Source: Planktophila turicensis (lineage in GTDB: Bacteria; Actinomycetota; Actinomycetes; Nanopelagicales; Nanopelagicaceae). Taken from it: a stretch of 64,000 bases of DNA. This document shows, piece after piece, positions 25,753 through 34,666 of the stretch. Under the pieces are notes generated by a model. The model was given only the letters and a program-made list of their open reading frames with translations. It made no database searches and was not told the origin of the DNA. The stretch lies in the NCBI GenBank assembly GCA_965234405.1, contig OZ248346.1, one strand, 5' to 3'. Each line of letters begins with the position of its first letter. Positions within the stretch are counted from its first letter, which is position 1. The position numbers and the translations under genes were made by a program.

Positions 25753-27786
25753 ATGAAGTTAGCGCTAGCAAGCATTTCTTATCTCATCACAGCTGTTGCA
25801 TTAGTCCTTCTTGCAATTCGAGTTCGACAACTCATTGCAATCTATAAGAAGCAACAACCTGATCCAACACGTAGCAACGATAAAGCTGCGCGCTTTAAGA
25901 ATATGCTCACAGAAGTTCTGGGCCACACAAAGATGCTTAAGTTCACTGGCTCTGGAATTGCTCACTGGTTCGTCATGATTGGTTTCGGTGCGCTCTTCGG
26001 AACTCTTGTTACCGCATATGGCCAAGTTATCAACCCTGAATTCGCACTTCCAGTAATTGGCCACTTCGTTGGGTACGAGCTCTTTGCTGAAGCAATTGGC
26101 GCACTTACTGGTATTGGAATTGTTACCCTCATTGGAATTCGCCAAGTAACACGATTCCGCATGCTCAATCGCTTTAGCGGTTCAGGAATGGGTAAGGCGT
26201 ATTACGTCGAAGCAACAATTCTTGCAGTGGTCTTCTGTGTATTTGCACTGCGCGGTCTTGAAGGCGCACTTGCTGGAGAAACAGAATGGAATTGGCATTA
26301 CGCAATTTCATGGCCAGCAGTTCTTGCATTCAACTCGATGTCGACAGCGTCTATTGAAAGTGCAATCGTCATCGTTGCAACACTCAAGATTGTTGTCTCA
26401 ATGACGTGGTTTATTGTTATTGCATCAAATCTCACTATGGGCGTTGCCTGGCACCGCTTCTTGGCATTCTTCAATATCTATTACAAGCGCAATATTGATA
26501 AGCCTGCGCTCGGCGCACTTCCTGAAATGCTTTCTAAGGGAAAGCCAGTTAACTTCGAAGATCCTGCAGAAGATGATGTCTTTGGCCTAGGTACACGCGG
26601 AGATATCTCGTGGAAGGGCTTGCTGGATATGACCAGCTGTACCGAGTGCGGTCGCTGCCAATCTCAGTGCCCTGCTTGGCATACAGATAAGCCTTTATCT
26701 CCGAAGCTCTTGATTATGGCTATGCGCGATCACGCTATGGCAAAGGTTGTTGAAACCGAGAACCTTGTCGGCGAGAACGCTCCTATTGCATTAGATGTCT
26801 TGTGGTCTTGTACTTCATGCGGCGCCTGCGTTGAAGAGTGTCCCGTCGATATCGAACATGTTGATCACATCGTCAATATGCGTCGTTTCCAGGTTCTCGT
26901 TGAATCAGAATTTCCAACAGAACTTGGCGGAACTTTCCGTAACCTAGAAAAGTCAGGAAACCCATGGGGTGCCAATAAGCAAGATCGCGAGGGTTGGATC
27001 GCTGAATGCGACTTCCCTGTTCGCGTTGTCAGTGGCGAACTTCCTGAAGAAGTTGAGTACTTATTCTGGGTTGGTTGCGCTGGTGCTTACGAAGAGCGCG
27101 CAAAGAAGACAACAAAGGCTGTTGCCGAACTTCTACATATGGCAGGCGTGAACTTCGCTGTTCTCGGAAAGCGCGAGACATGCACCGGAGATCCTGCACG
27201 TCGCTCGGGAAATGAATTCCTCTATCAGATTCTCGCTGCCGAAAATATTGAAACCTTTAAAGAGACTTTCGGTAATCGTGGAGTGAAGAAAGTTGTTGTT
27301 ACCTGCCCTCACTGCTTCACAACGATTGGTAAGGATTACGCGCAGAGTGGTTACGAGCTACAGATGCTCCACCACACTCAGCTGCTCAATACTTTGGTGA
27401 AGGAAGGAAAGTTAAAGACTTCACCACATAAGGCTGATCAGAAGATTACTTTCCATGATCCTTGCTACTTAGGTCGCCACAATCAGATTTATGCACCACC
27501 ACGCGAACTTCTTGAAGCATCTGGTTGCGACATCGAAGAGATGCCGCGTAACCAAGAACGTTCATTCTGCTGCGGTGGTGGCGGAGGCCGCATGTGGATG
27601 GAAGAGAAGATTGGTACTCGCATCAACCTCAATCGCGTTGATGAAGCGATTGATACCGGTGTTCCTGAAGTTGCTGTCGCTTGTCCGTTCTGCCGCATCA
27701 TGGTCGGCGACGGAATGGTTGCGCGTCAATCAGACGTCGAAGTACTTGATGTCGCTCAGGTCTTACTTAGGAACGTGAAGAGCTAA
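25753..27786 (+). CDS. Membrane-bound Fe-S reductase, heterodisulfide reductase-like (CCG domain)
   Basis: A 677-residue redox protein. About 240 N-terminal residues form several transmembrane helices with histidines suited to heme or quinone contact, as in nitrate-reductase gamma-like subunits. Two 4Fe-4S motifs follow (CTECGRCQSQCP and CTSCGACVEECP), then two cysteine-rich CCG-type domains, the second ending in SFCCGGGGGRMW. This matches the actinobacterial Rv0338c-type iron-sulfur reductase, thought to move electrons between a soluble donor (perhaps ETF) and menaquinone. It could receive electrons from the lactate branch, but the promoter argues for a general role. Its last 20 bases overlap the convergent rhomboid gene. 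Confidence 0.9.
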   Translation: MKLALASISYLITAVALVLLAIRVRQLIAIYKKQQPDPTRSNDKAARFKNMLTEVLGHTKMLKFTGSGIAHWFVMIGFGALFGTLVTAYGQVINPEFALPVIGHFVGYELFAEAIGALTGIGIVTLIGIRQVTRFRMLNRFSGSGMGKAYYVEATILAVVFCVFALRGLEGALAGETEWNWHYAISWPAVLAFNSMSTASIESAIVIVATLKIVVSMTWFIVIASNLTMGVAWHRFLAFFNIYYKRNIDKPALGALPEMLSKGKPVNFEDPAEDDVFGLGTRGDISWKGLLDMTSCTECGRCQSQCPAWHTDKPLSPKLLIMAMRDHAMAKVVETENLVGENAPIALDVLWSCTSCGACVEECPVDIEHVDHIVNMRRFQVLVESEFPTELGGTFRNLEKSGNPWGANKQDREGWIAECDFPVRVVSGELPEEVEYLFWVGCAGAYEERAKKTTKAVAELLHMAGVNFAVLGKRETCTGDPARRSGNEFLYQILAAENIETFKETFGNRGVKKVVVTCPHCFTTIGKDYAQSGYELQMLHHTQLLNTLVKEGKLKTSPHKADQKITFHDPCYLGRHNQIYAPPRELLEASGCDIEEMPRNQERSFCCGGGGGRMWMEEKIGTRINLNRVDEAIDTGVPEVAVACPFCRIMVGDGMVARQSDVEVLDVAQVLLRNVKS

Positions 27787-28318
27787 GTAAGAACTTTGTC
27801 ACAACTGCGCCGGTGATGAGGCCGCCGAGGTGGGCGCGCCAATCGACTCCGCCAATAGTGAAACCGAGGACGAAGTTAAGTCCGATGATCACTAGCGTGC
27901 TCTTTACTTCAGCGCCGATTCTGCGGCTGATGACAGCCCATGCTCCAAAGAGTCCGAAGACAGCTCCTGATGCACCGATTGAATAACCACTGTAACCAAG
28001 GAACATCGCAGATGTAAGTGATCCACCGATAAGAGATACAAAGAAGATAATCAGGAACTTGTTACGCCCTAAGAAGGTTTCAATCGGTGTTCCAAGTGAG
28101 TGCAGCGCGAGCATGTTAAATGCCAAGTGAATTGGAATAGTGCTCGAGTTATCGTGAACCAGGGCTACAGTGATTAATCGGTACCACTCATTGGTGACCT
28201 TTAGTAGATCGATTCCATAGAGTGCAAAGGTTCCAATAATCCCTGAATCAACGAGTTCGTAGAGATAAAAGGCGCAGATAACAGTGATCAGAGTTAATAC
28301 TGCTGAACGCTGCTTCAT
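27767..28318 (-). CDS. Rhomboid-family intramembrane serine protease
   Basis: A 183-residue polytopic membrane protein with about six hydrophobic segments. The catalytic serine lies in GASGAVFGLFG and the catalytic histidine in WRAHLGGLITG, the rhomboid dyad. The LAFNMLALHSLG segment matches the conserved HxxxN-like region, although the His is replaced here. It cleaves single-pass membrane proteins within the bilayer; the substrate is unknown. It follows the cyclophilin gene by 12 bp, the usual Streptomyces-type arrangement (ppi-rhomboid-crgA). Confidence 0.9.
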   Translation of the reverse strand: MKQRSAVLTLITVICAFYLYELVDSGIIGTFALYGIDLLKVTNEWYRLITVALVHDNSSTIPIHLAFNMLALHSLGTPIETFLGRNKFLIIFFVSLIGGSLTSAMFLGYSGYSIGASGAVFGLFGAWAVISRRIGAEVKSTLVIIGLNFVLGFTIGGVDWRAHLGGLITGAVVTKFLLSSSRS

Positions 28319-28330
28319 ACCTGTGAAGTA

Positions 28331-28843
28331 TTAAGCGATAGTGACGCTATTGATTACAACTGGTGTGACAGGCTTATCTTGCGCACCTGTTGGAGTTGAA
28401 CCAATCTTGTCGACGACAGCCTGTGATGCTGCATCTTTTACTTCACCAAAAATTGTGTGCTTACGGTTGAGCCATGTTGTTGGCGCAACTGTGATGAAGA
28501 ACTGTGAACCATTTGTTCCTGGTCCTGAGTTAGCCATTGCAAGAATGTATGGGCGATCGAATTGAAGTTCGCCGTGGAATTCATCTGCGAACTGGTAACC
28601 AGGTCCACCGAATCCCTGACCAAGTGGGTCTCCACCTTGAAGCATGAATCCTGCGATGACGCGGTGAAAAATTGTTCCGTCGTAAAGCTTCTCTGTTGAC
28701 TTCTTACCTGTGCGTGGGTCTGTCCACTCTTTTGCACCAGTTGCTAGACCGACAAAGTTTTCAACTGTCTTTGGTGCGTGATTAGGAAAGAGTTCGATGA
28801 CGATATCGCCAAGAGTTGTGTGGAGAGTTGCTGTTGATGACAT
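28331..28843 (-). CDS. ppiA: Cyclophilin-type peptidyl-prolyl cis-trans isomerase
   Basis: A 170-residue cyclophilin that speeds proline isomerisation in folding proteins. Family motifs include YDGTIFHRVIAGFMLQGGDP (active-site Arg), MANSGPGTNGSQFFIT and TIFGEV. There is no signal peptide, so it is cytoplasmic. The chosen ATG has GGA about 7 nt upstream; a longer frame from 28882 would begin inside the preceding tRNA terminator and is rejected. Its place after gyrA-tRNA-Ile-tRNA-Ala is conserved in actinobacteria. Confidence 0.95.
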   Translation of the reverse strand: MSSTATLHTTLGDIVIELFPNHAPKTVENFVGLATGAKEWTDPRTGKKSTEKLYDGTIFHRVIAGFMLQGGDPLGQGFGGPGYQFADEFHGELQFDRPYILAMANSGPGTNGSQFFITVAPTTWLNRKHTIFGEVKDAASQAVVDKIGSTPTGAQDKPVTPVVINSVTIA

Positions 28844-28864
28844 TTGTTTTCCAATCGAGTGATA

Positions 28865-28892
28865 GTAAAAATCCCGCCACATGTGACGGGAT
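28865..28892 (-). terminator. Terminator of the tRNA-Ile/tRNA-Ala transcript
   Basis: A 22-nt near-perfect palindrome (ATCCCG...CGGGAT, one mismatch) is followed on the minus strand by TTTTTA. It begins 7 bp beyond the end of tRNA-Ala and separates the tRNA transcript from ppiA. Confidence 0.85.
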
Positions 28893-28898
28893 CTTGAG

Positions 28899-28971
28899 TG
28901 GAGACCAGGGGAATCGAACCCCTAACCCCCGCCTTGCAAAGGCGGTGCTCTACCAATTGAGCTAGGTCCCC
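28899..28971 (-). tRNA. tRNA-Ala (anticodon UGC)
   Basis: A 73-nt cloverleaf. The acceptor stem GGGGACC/GGTCTCC contains the G3-U70 pair that identifies alanine tRNAs. The anticodon stem CCGCC/GGCGG carries the loop TTTGCAA (anticodon TGC), and the T loop contains GTTCGATTC. Discriminator A; CCA not encoded. It follows tRNA-Ile by 13 bp and shares its terminator. Confidence 0.97.
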
Positions 28972-28984
28972 GTATTAGAACGGG

Positions 28985-29059
28985 TGGGCCCAGGTGGACT
29001 TGAACCACCGACCTCTTCCTTATCAGGGAAGCGCTCTAACCAGGCTGAGCTATGGGCCC
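28985..29059 (-). tRNA. tRNA-Ile (anticodon GAU)
   Basis: A 75-nt cloverleaf with acceptor stem GGGCCCA/TGGGCCC, anticodon stem CTTCC/GGAAG with loop CTGATAA (anticodon GAT), and a T loop containing GTTCAAGTC. Discriminator A; CCA not encoded. Located between gyrA and tRNA-Ala, a conserved actinobacterial order. Confidence 0.97.
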
Positions 29060-29153
29060 GCAGACGAACTTTCGTGCGTTTGCAGAAGCGCTAGGTTACT
29101 TGATTTTCATCAAGTGACCAAAACGGCCTCCATAACTACAGGCGTGAACCCTA

Positions 29154-31652
29154 CTACTTTTGCGTCGAAATCTCATCTTCGCTGTTGCGGGTCACAGATA
29201 AGAGGGTCGCACCTTCATCGAGGTTGACCAGGCGAACGCCCATCGAGTCACGGCCTGTCTGGCGGACTTCAGCAGCTGGGGTGCGCATAACGGTTCCGGC
29301 AGATGTGATCGCCAGGATTTCATCGCTATCTACTAATACGAGGGCTGAGACAAGAGTTCCGCGAGATTCTTCATCAATCTTTGCAGCCTTGATTCCGATT
29401 CCGCCGCGGCCTTGTAAACGATATTCATCGATTGGAGTCTTCTTGCCGTAACCACCATCGGTTGCAGTAAATACAAATGCACCGACAGATGTTTCGGCAT
29501 CAACACGTGACATGGTCAGAAGTTCATCGCCTTCGCGGAACTTCATTCCGATAACACCTGAAGTTGATCGACCCATTGAGCGAAGTGATTCGTCATCTGT
29601 TGTAAAGCGAAGTGACATCGCCTTCTTTGAAACGAGCAGAAGTTCATCACCGTTGCGGACGAGGGATGCAGATACAACTTCGTCGCCGGGCTTAAGTGAA
29701 ATCGCAATCAAGCCACCGGTACGAGGTGAGTCGTATTCAGAAAGTGGAGTCTTCTTGACGAGACCGTTCTTTGTTGCAAGAACTAAGAATGGAGCTGCGT
29801 TGTAATCCTTAAATGAAAGTACCTGTGCAATCTGCTCATCTGGCTTAAATGCCATCAAGTTTGCAACGTGCTGACCGCGAGCATCGCGTCCTGCATCCGG
29901 TAGCTCGTGAACCTTTGCGCGATAGACGCGACCTTGGTTGGTGAAGAAGAGCAACCAGTCGTGAGTAGAGGCAACGAAGAAGTGATCGACAACGTCATCT
30001 TGCTTGAGCGCTGCACCCTTTACTCCGCGACCACCGCGGCGCTGTGACTTATACAAATCTGCACTTGTGCGCTTTGAATATCCGCCACGTGTAATGGTGA
30101 CAACGACATCCTGATCTGGAATCAAATCTTCTGCAGAGAAGTCGCCCTCGCTTGCAACAAGCTGTGTGCGGCGTTCGTCGCCGTACTTAGCGATCAAATC
30201 TGAAAGCTCTGTCTTGATAATTTCGCGCTGCTTAGCTTCAGAAGCCAAGATTGCGTTGAGTTCGATGATGTCGGCCATCAAGCCTTCGTACTCATCGTTG
30301 ATCTTCTGGCGTTCAAGAGCTGCAATACGACGAAGCTGCATATCCAAGATTGCATTTGCTTGAATTTCATCTACATCAAGGAGCTTCATCAAACCTGTAC
30401 GCGCTTCTTCGGGTGTCTTAGATGCGCGGATAAGTGCAATTACTGCGTCCAGTGCATCGAGCGCCTTGAGGTAACCCTTAAGGATATGAGCGCGCTTCTC
30501 TTTTTCTACCAAGCGGAACTTGGTGCGGCGAACAATAACTTCGACCTGGTGCTCGATGTAGTACTTGATGAATTCATCAAGGCGCAGTGTGCGTGGCACA
30601 CCATCGACGAGCGCCAACATATTTGCACCGAATGTGTCTTGAAGCTGTGTCTGCTTATAAAGGTTATTAAGGATTACCTTAGGAATTGCAGAAGATTGAA
30701 GAACGATGACGAGGCGTTGGCCAAGACGTTCGTTACCTTCGTCGCGAACATCGGCGATGCCCTTGATCTTGCCATCTTTAACGAGTTCAGCAATTTTAAG
30801 AGCCAAGTTATCTGGGTTTACTTGGTATGGAAGTTCAGTGACAACAAGGCATGTGCGCTTGTTGATCTCTTCAACGTTAACAACTGCGCGCATCGTGACT
30901 GAGCCACGGCCCGTGCGATACGCATCTTCGATTCCACCGCGACCAACGATGAGCGCCTTCGTTGGGAAATCTGGACCCTTAACAATGGTGAGCATGTGGT
31001 TGAGAAGATCAGGTGCTGCCATCTCTGGATGTTCAAGTGCGTAGATAACTGCTTCGCCGATTTCGCGAAGGTTATGTGGCGGAATATTTGTCGCCATACC
31101 CACTGCAATACCTGCAGAGCCGTTGACGAGAAGGTTTGGAAAACGTGAAGGCAGTACATCTGGCTCTTGTGAGCGACCGTCGTAGTTAGGTGAGAAGTTG
31201 ACGGTATCTTCATCGATATCGCGCATCATCTCCATAGCGATAGGCGCTAAACGTGCTTCTGTATAACGCATTGCAGCTGCTGGATCGTTGCCGGGAGAAC
31301 CGAAGTTTCCGTTTCCATCAACCAATGGATAGCGAAGTGACCAAGGCTGAGCTAAACGAACAACGGTGTCATAGATCGCGGTGTCACCGTGTGGGTGGTA
31401 ATTACCCATGACGTCACCGACGATACGTGAAGATTTGTAATAGCCCTTATCTGGGCGATAACCAGCGTCGTACATTGCATACAAGACGCGGCGGTGAACT
31501 GGCTTAAGACCATCGCGAACATCAGGAAGTGCGCGACCAACGATGACTGACATCGCGTAGTCGAGATAGCTTCGCGCCATTTCGACTTGAAGGTCGACCT
31601 TCTCGATGCGATCGAAAGTTACTTCGTCTGGATTCATATCTTCTGTTGTCAT
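29154..31652 (-). CDS. gyrA: DNA gyrase subunit A
   Basis: An 832-residue breakage-reunion subunit of gyrase. The active-site tyrosine is in AAMRYTEARL. The quinolone-resistance region reads HPHGDTAIYD, with Thr at the position equivalent to E. coli Ser83, probably the natural state. The C-terminal beta-pinwheel contains the GyrA box QRRGGRG, which marks true gyrase rather than topoisomerase IV. It overlaps the gyrB stop by one base. The DUF3566 gene that often follows gyrA in actinobacteria is absent: only 94 bp separate gyrA from tRNA-Ile. Confidence 0.99.
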   Translation of the reverse strand: MTTEDMNPDEVTFDRIEKVDLQVEMARSYLDYAMSVIVGRALPDVRDGLKPVHRRVLYAMYDAGYRPDKGYYKSSRIVGDVMGNYHPHGDTAIYDTVVRLAQPWSLRYPLVDGNGNFGSPGNDPAAAMRYTEARLAPIAMEMMRDIDEDTVNFSPNYDGRSQEPDVLPSRFPNLLVNGSAGIAVGMATNIPPHNLREIGEAVIYALEHPEMAAPDLLNHMLTIVKGPDFPTKALIVGRGGIEDAYRTGRGSVTMRAVVNVEEINKRTCLVVTELPYQVNPDNLALKIAELVKDGKIKGIADVRDEGNERLGQRLVIVLQSSAIPKVILNNLYKQTQLQDTFGANMLALVDGVPRTLRLDEFIKYYIEHQVEVIVRRTKFRLVEKEKRAHILKGYLKALDALDAVIALIRASKTPEEARTGLMKLLDVDEIQANAILDMQLRRIAALERQKINDEYEGLMADIIELNAILASEAKQREIIKTELSDLIAKYGDERRTQLVASEGDFSAEDLIPDQDVVVTITRGGYSKRTSADLYKSQRRGGRGVKGAALKQDDVVDHFFVASTHDWLLFFTNQGRVYRAKVHELPDAGRDARGQHVANLMAFKPDEQIAQVLSFKDYNAAPFLVLATKNGLVKKTPLSEYDSPRTGGLIAISLKPGDEVVSASLVRNGDELLLVSKKAMSLRFTTDDESLRSMGRSTSGVIGMKFREGDELLTMSRVDAETSVGAFVFTATDGGYGKKTPIDEYRLQGRGGIGIKAAKIDEESRGTLVSALVLVDSDEILAITSAGTVMRTPAAEVRQTGRDSMGVRLVNLDEGATLLSVTRNSEDEISTQK

Positions 31653-33622
31653 TAGATATCCAAGAACCTAACATCTTTAGCGTTGCGCTGAATAAATGCG
31701 CGACGTTGTTCGACATCTTCACCCATAAGAACTGAGAAGAGATCATCTGCAGCTGCTGCGTCATCAAGAGTTACTTGAATTAGCACGCGGTGTTCAGGAT
31801 CCATCGTTGTGTCCCAAAGCTCTTTCGCTGGCATTTCGCCAAGACCTTTAAAGCGCTGGATTCCATCATCCTTTGGAAGACGCTTTCCGGCATCGAGACC
31901 AATCTTGATCATGCCATCGCGCTCTTTGTCGCTAAATGCGTATTCGACAGGATCTTTTCCGCCCCACTTCAACTTATACAAAGGAGGCTGTGCGAGATAA
32001 ACAAAACCATTTTCAATCAGCGGGCGCATAAAGCGGAAGAGCAAAGTAAGTAGCAATGTGCGGATGTGCTGGCCGTCGACATCCGCATCGGCCATCAAAA
32101 TAATCTTGTGATAGCGAAGCTTTGCGATATCGAAGTCATCGTGAACACCGGTGCCGAGTGCGGTGATAAGTGCCTGTACTTCGTTGTTCTGTAGCACGCG
32201 ATCAATGCGCGCCTTTTCAACGTTAAGAATTTTGCCGCGAATAGGCAGAACGGCTTGGTTACGTGAGTCGCGACCACCCTTTGTAGAACCACCTGCAGAG
32301 TCACCCTCGACAATGTAGAGCTCGCACTTTGCAGGGTCTGTCCACTGGCAATCAGCGAGCTTTCCTGGCATTCCGCGACCTTCGAGCAAACCCTTGCGGT
32401 TACGAGCTAAGTCGCGCGCTTTACGTGCAGCAACGCGAGCAGATGCAGCATCAATCGATTTACGAATGATGTCTTTACCTTCTTGCGGATTCTGCTCAAA
32501 CCATTGTGTGAGGTGCTCATTAACAACTTTTTGTGTAAATGACTTTGCCTCGGTGTTACCAAGCTTTGTCTTTGTCTGTCCTTCAAACTGTGGCTCACCA
32601 AGTTTGATAGAAACAATTGCGGTCAGACCTTCGCGAACATCGTCACCTGTTAGGCGATCTTCCTTCTTGCGAATCAAACCTTGTTCTTCAGCAAACTTAT
32701 TTACAACAGAAGTGAGAGCGGTACGGAAACCTTCTTCGTGTGTTCCGCCTTCGTGCGTGTGAATTGTGTTTGCAAATGTATAGACAGATTCTGAGAATCC
32801 GTTATTCCACTGCATCGAAACTTCGAGTGAAAGTCGCGCCTTCTTATCCTCAGCCTCAAGAGCAATTACTGATTTGTGGAGTTCGCCGCGGGTTGAGTTG
32901 AGGTGCTTTACAAAGTCAGTGATTCCGCCTTGGTATTGGTAGCGCACAGAAAGCTGCTCGCCCTTTTCGTCGACATGGCCTGGACGCATATCGGTAAGAG
33001 ACAAGATAAGTCCGCGGTTAAGAAATGCCATTTCGCGGAAACGTGTTGAGAGAACTTCAAATGAGAAATCAACTGTTTCAAAGATATCTGCAGATGGCCA
33101 GAATTGAATTGTTGTTCCGGTCTCGGTCGTTGCTTCGCCCTTTTTAACTGGCGCAGTTGGAACACCAAGTTTGTATTCCTGTGTCCAGATAAATCCATCG
33201 CGCTTTACCTTTGCAGATAAATCTGTAGAAAGTGCGTTTACAACTGATGAACCAACACCATGGAGACCACCAGAGACTGAGTAACCACCATCGCCGAACT
33301 TTCCACCTGCGTGAAGAACGGTGAGAACAACTTCGAGAGCTGGTTTCTTTTCGACTGGGTGAATATCAACTGGAATTCCTCGACCGTTATCGACAACTTG
33401 AAGAGATCCGTCGGCCATCAAAGTCACTTGGATTTCAGTACAGAAACCTGCGAGCGCCTCATCGACGGCGTTATCGACGATTTCATAGACAAGGTGGTGG
33501 AGGCCGCGTTCGCCGGTTGAGCCGATATACATGCCTGGGCGCTTGCGGACTGCCTCAAGGCCCTCGAGGACGGTGATCGAGGAGGCGTCGTAACCGCCGG
33601 ATTCCTTCTTCACATCAGCCAA
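31652..33622 (-). CDS. gyrB: DNA gyrase subunit B
   Basis: The ATPase subunit of gyrase, 656 residues from the chosen start. It has the GHKL ATP-binding motifs (DNAVDEALAGFC, VDNGRGIPVD, GGLHGVGSSVVN) and the TOPRIM motifs EGDSAGGS and DADVDGQHI. I start it at TTG 33622 (MADVKKES) because AAGGAG (33629-33634) lies 6 nt upstream; the open frame continues to another TTG at 33637 that overlaps this ribosome binding site. The upstream region holds two near-consensus DnaA boxes. gyrB is about 30 kb from the dnaA side rather than after recF. Confidence 0.98.
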   Translation of the reverse strand: MADVKKESGGYDASSITVLEGLEAVRKRPGMYIGSTGERGLHHLVYEIVDNAVDEALAGFCTEIQVTLMADGSLQVVDNGRGIPVDIHPVEKKPALEVVLTVLHAGGKFGDGGYSVSGGLHGVGSSVVNALSTDLSAKVKRDGFIWTQEYKLGVPTAPVKKGEATTETGTTIQFWPSADIFETVDFSFEVLSTRFREMAFLNRGLILSLTDMRPGHVDEKGEQLSVRYQYQGGITDFVKHLNSTRGELHKSVIALEAEDKKARLSLEVSMQWNNGFSESVYTFANTIHTHEGGTHEEGFRTALTSVVNKFAEEQGLIRKKEDRLTGDDVREGLTAIVSIKLGEPQFEGQTKTKLGNTEAKSFTQKVVNEHLTQWFEQNPQEGKDIIRKSIDAASARVAARKARDLARNRKGLLEGRGMPGKLADCQWTDPAKCELYIVEGDSAGGSTKGGRDSRNQAVLPIRGKILNVEKARIDRVLQNNEVQALITALGTGVHDDFDIAKLRYHKIILMADADVDGQHIRTLLLTLLFRFMRPLIENGFVYLAQPPLYKLKWGGKDPVEYAFSDKERDGMIKIGLDAGKRLPKDDGIQRFKGLGEMPAKELWDTTMDPEHRVLIQVTLDDAAAADDLFSVLMGEDVEQRRAFIQRNAKDVRFLDI

Positions 33623-33674
33623 GGGGGGCTCCTTCAAAGTGCCTATGTTGAAATGTCCTGTATGGGGCTGTAGA

Positions 33675-33762
33675 GCGGTATTTCCTCAACAGCAGGCTGA
33701 AATCCTATCGTTAAATGGAAAGTGAAATAACCCTGAAAAGCCTTAGGAGTGGGAAATACCGC
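33675..33762. repeat. Inverted repeat in the gyrB leader region
   Basis: GCGGTATTTCC (33675-33685) and its exact complement (33752-33762) are separated by 66 bp, upstream of gyrB. The rest of the 316-bp gyrB/response-regulator gap holds two DnaA-box-like sequences and no gene that I can see. Confidence 0.6.
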
Positions 33763-33813
33763 GCGAAAAGCGATGGGGTGAGGGTTCCCATTAAAAAGTA
33801 TGAAAAATCGACC

Positions 33814-33835
33814 CTATCCACAGGGTTTATCCCCA
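33814..33835 (-). promoter_or_regulatory. Pair of DnaA-box-like sites between gyrB and the response regulator gene
   Basis: CTATCCACA (33814-33822) and TTATCCCCA (33827-33835) each differ by one base from TTATCCACA, point the same way and lie 13 bp apart. Single one-mismatch boxes are common by chance; the close pair is more suggestive. Confidence 0.4.
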
Positions 33836-33938
33836 TTGTGTGTGGAGTTACAGGCGTGTAATTCAGCGTTAACTCTTCCACCACCTAATAACTCTCTATT
33901 CTCAGCAAAGGCACAGGTTGAGCGAGGACTCTTGAGGC

Positions 33939-34661
33939 ATGACAACCAACACTGCAAGTGAAGCAAAGGGTCAACGCATCCTCGTCGTCGATGACGAGTC
34001 AAGCATTAGCGATCTCATCGCAACAAGTTTGAAATTCGTTGGCTTCGATGTGCGCACTGCAGCAACTGGTTCGCAAGCTTTAACAATTGCCGAAGAATTT
34101 AAACCACACGCAATGATTCTCGATGTCATGTTGCCTGATCTTGATGGCTTCGAAGTCTGTCGTCAGATTCGCAATGAAGGTATTGAAGTGGGAGTTCTCT
34201 TTCTCTCTGCCAAAGATGAGATGAAAGATAAAGTGCAAGGTTTAACAATCGGTGGCGATGATTACATGACAAAGCCATTTAGCCTCGAAGAACTTGTTGC
34301 ACGTCTGCGTGCGCTCTTGCGCCGAATTGGCGTTGTCGAGCAGAACATGGATGAAGAGAAGATTCGTTTTGCAGATCTCGAACTCGATGAAGCAACTCAC
34401 GAGGCTCGTCGCGCCGGACATCTCCTTGAACTCTCTCCTACTGAATTTACTTTGCTTCGCTACTTGCTGATTAACGCTGATCGCGTTGTTAGTAAGGCAC
34501 AGATTCTGGATCACGTATGGGATTACGACTTTGGTGGCGATGCCGGAATTGTTGAAACATATATTTCATACCTGCGCAAGAAGATTGATATCTACGAACC
34601 AGCACTCATTCACACAGTGCGTGGCGTTGGCTACCGACTTAGATTGCCTGCTGCAAAGTAG
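33939..34661 (+). CDS. OmpR-family response regulator
   Basis: A 240-residue two-component regulator. The receiver domain (about 13-128) has the acidic pair Asp18-Asp19, phosphoacceptor Asp62 in MILDVMLPDLDG, and the TKPF lysine. The C-terminal winged helix (ELSPTEFTLLRYLL...HVWDYDFGGDAGIVETYISYLRKKI...VRGVGYRL) binds DNA. It resembles mycobacterial TrcR/TcrX-type regulators. The sensor kinase gene begins 5 bp downstream, so the two form a cognate pair. The signal and targets cannot be read from sequence. Confidence 0.95.
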   Translation: MTTNTASEAKGQRILVVDDESSISDLIATSLKFVGFDVRTAATGSQALTIAEEFKPHAMILDVMLPDLDGFEVCRQIRNEGIEVGVLFLSAKDEMKDKVQGLTIGGDDYMTKPFSLEELVARLRALLRRIGVVEQNMDEEKIRFADLELDEATHEARRAGHLLELSPTEFTLLRYLLINADRVVSKAQILDHVWDYDFGGDAGIVETYISYLRKKIDIYEPALIHTVRGVGYRLRLPAAK

Positions 34662-34666
34662 ATTCA

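Noticed and set aside
25753..27786. Fe-S reductase as a dedicated lactate dehydrogenase subunit (LldE-like)
   Set aside because: It is a large membrane-fused reductase, not the small LldE type, and has its own -10 element; a general electron-transfer role is more likely.
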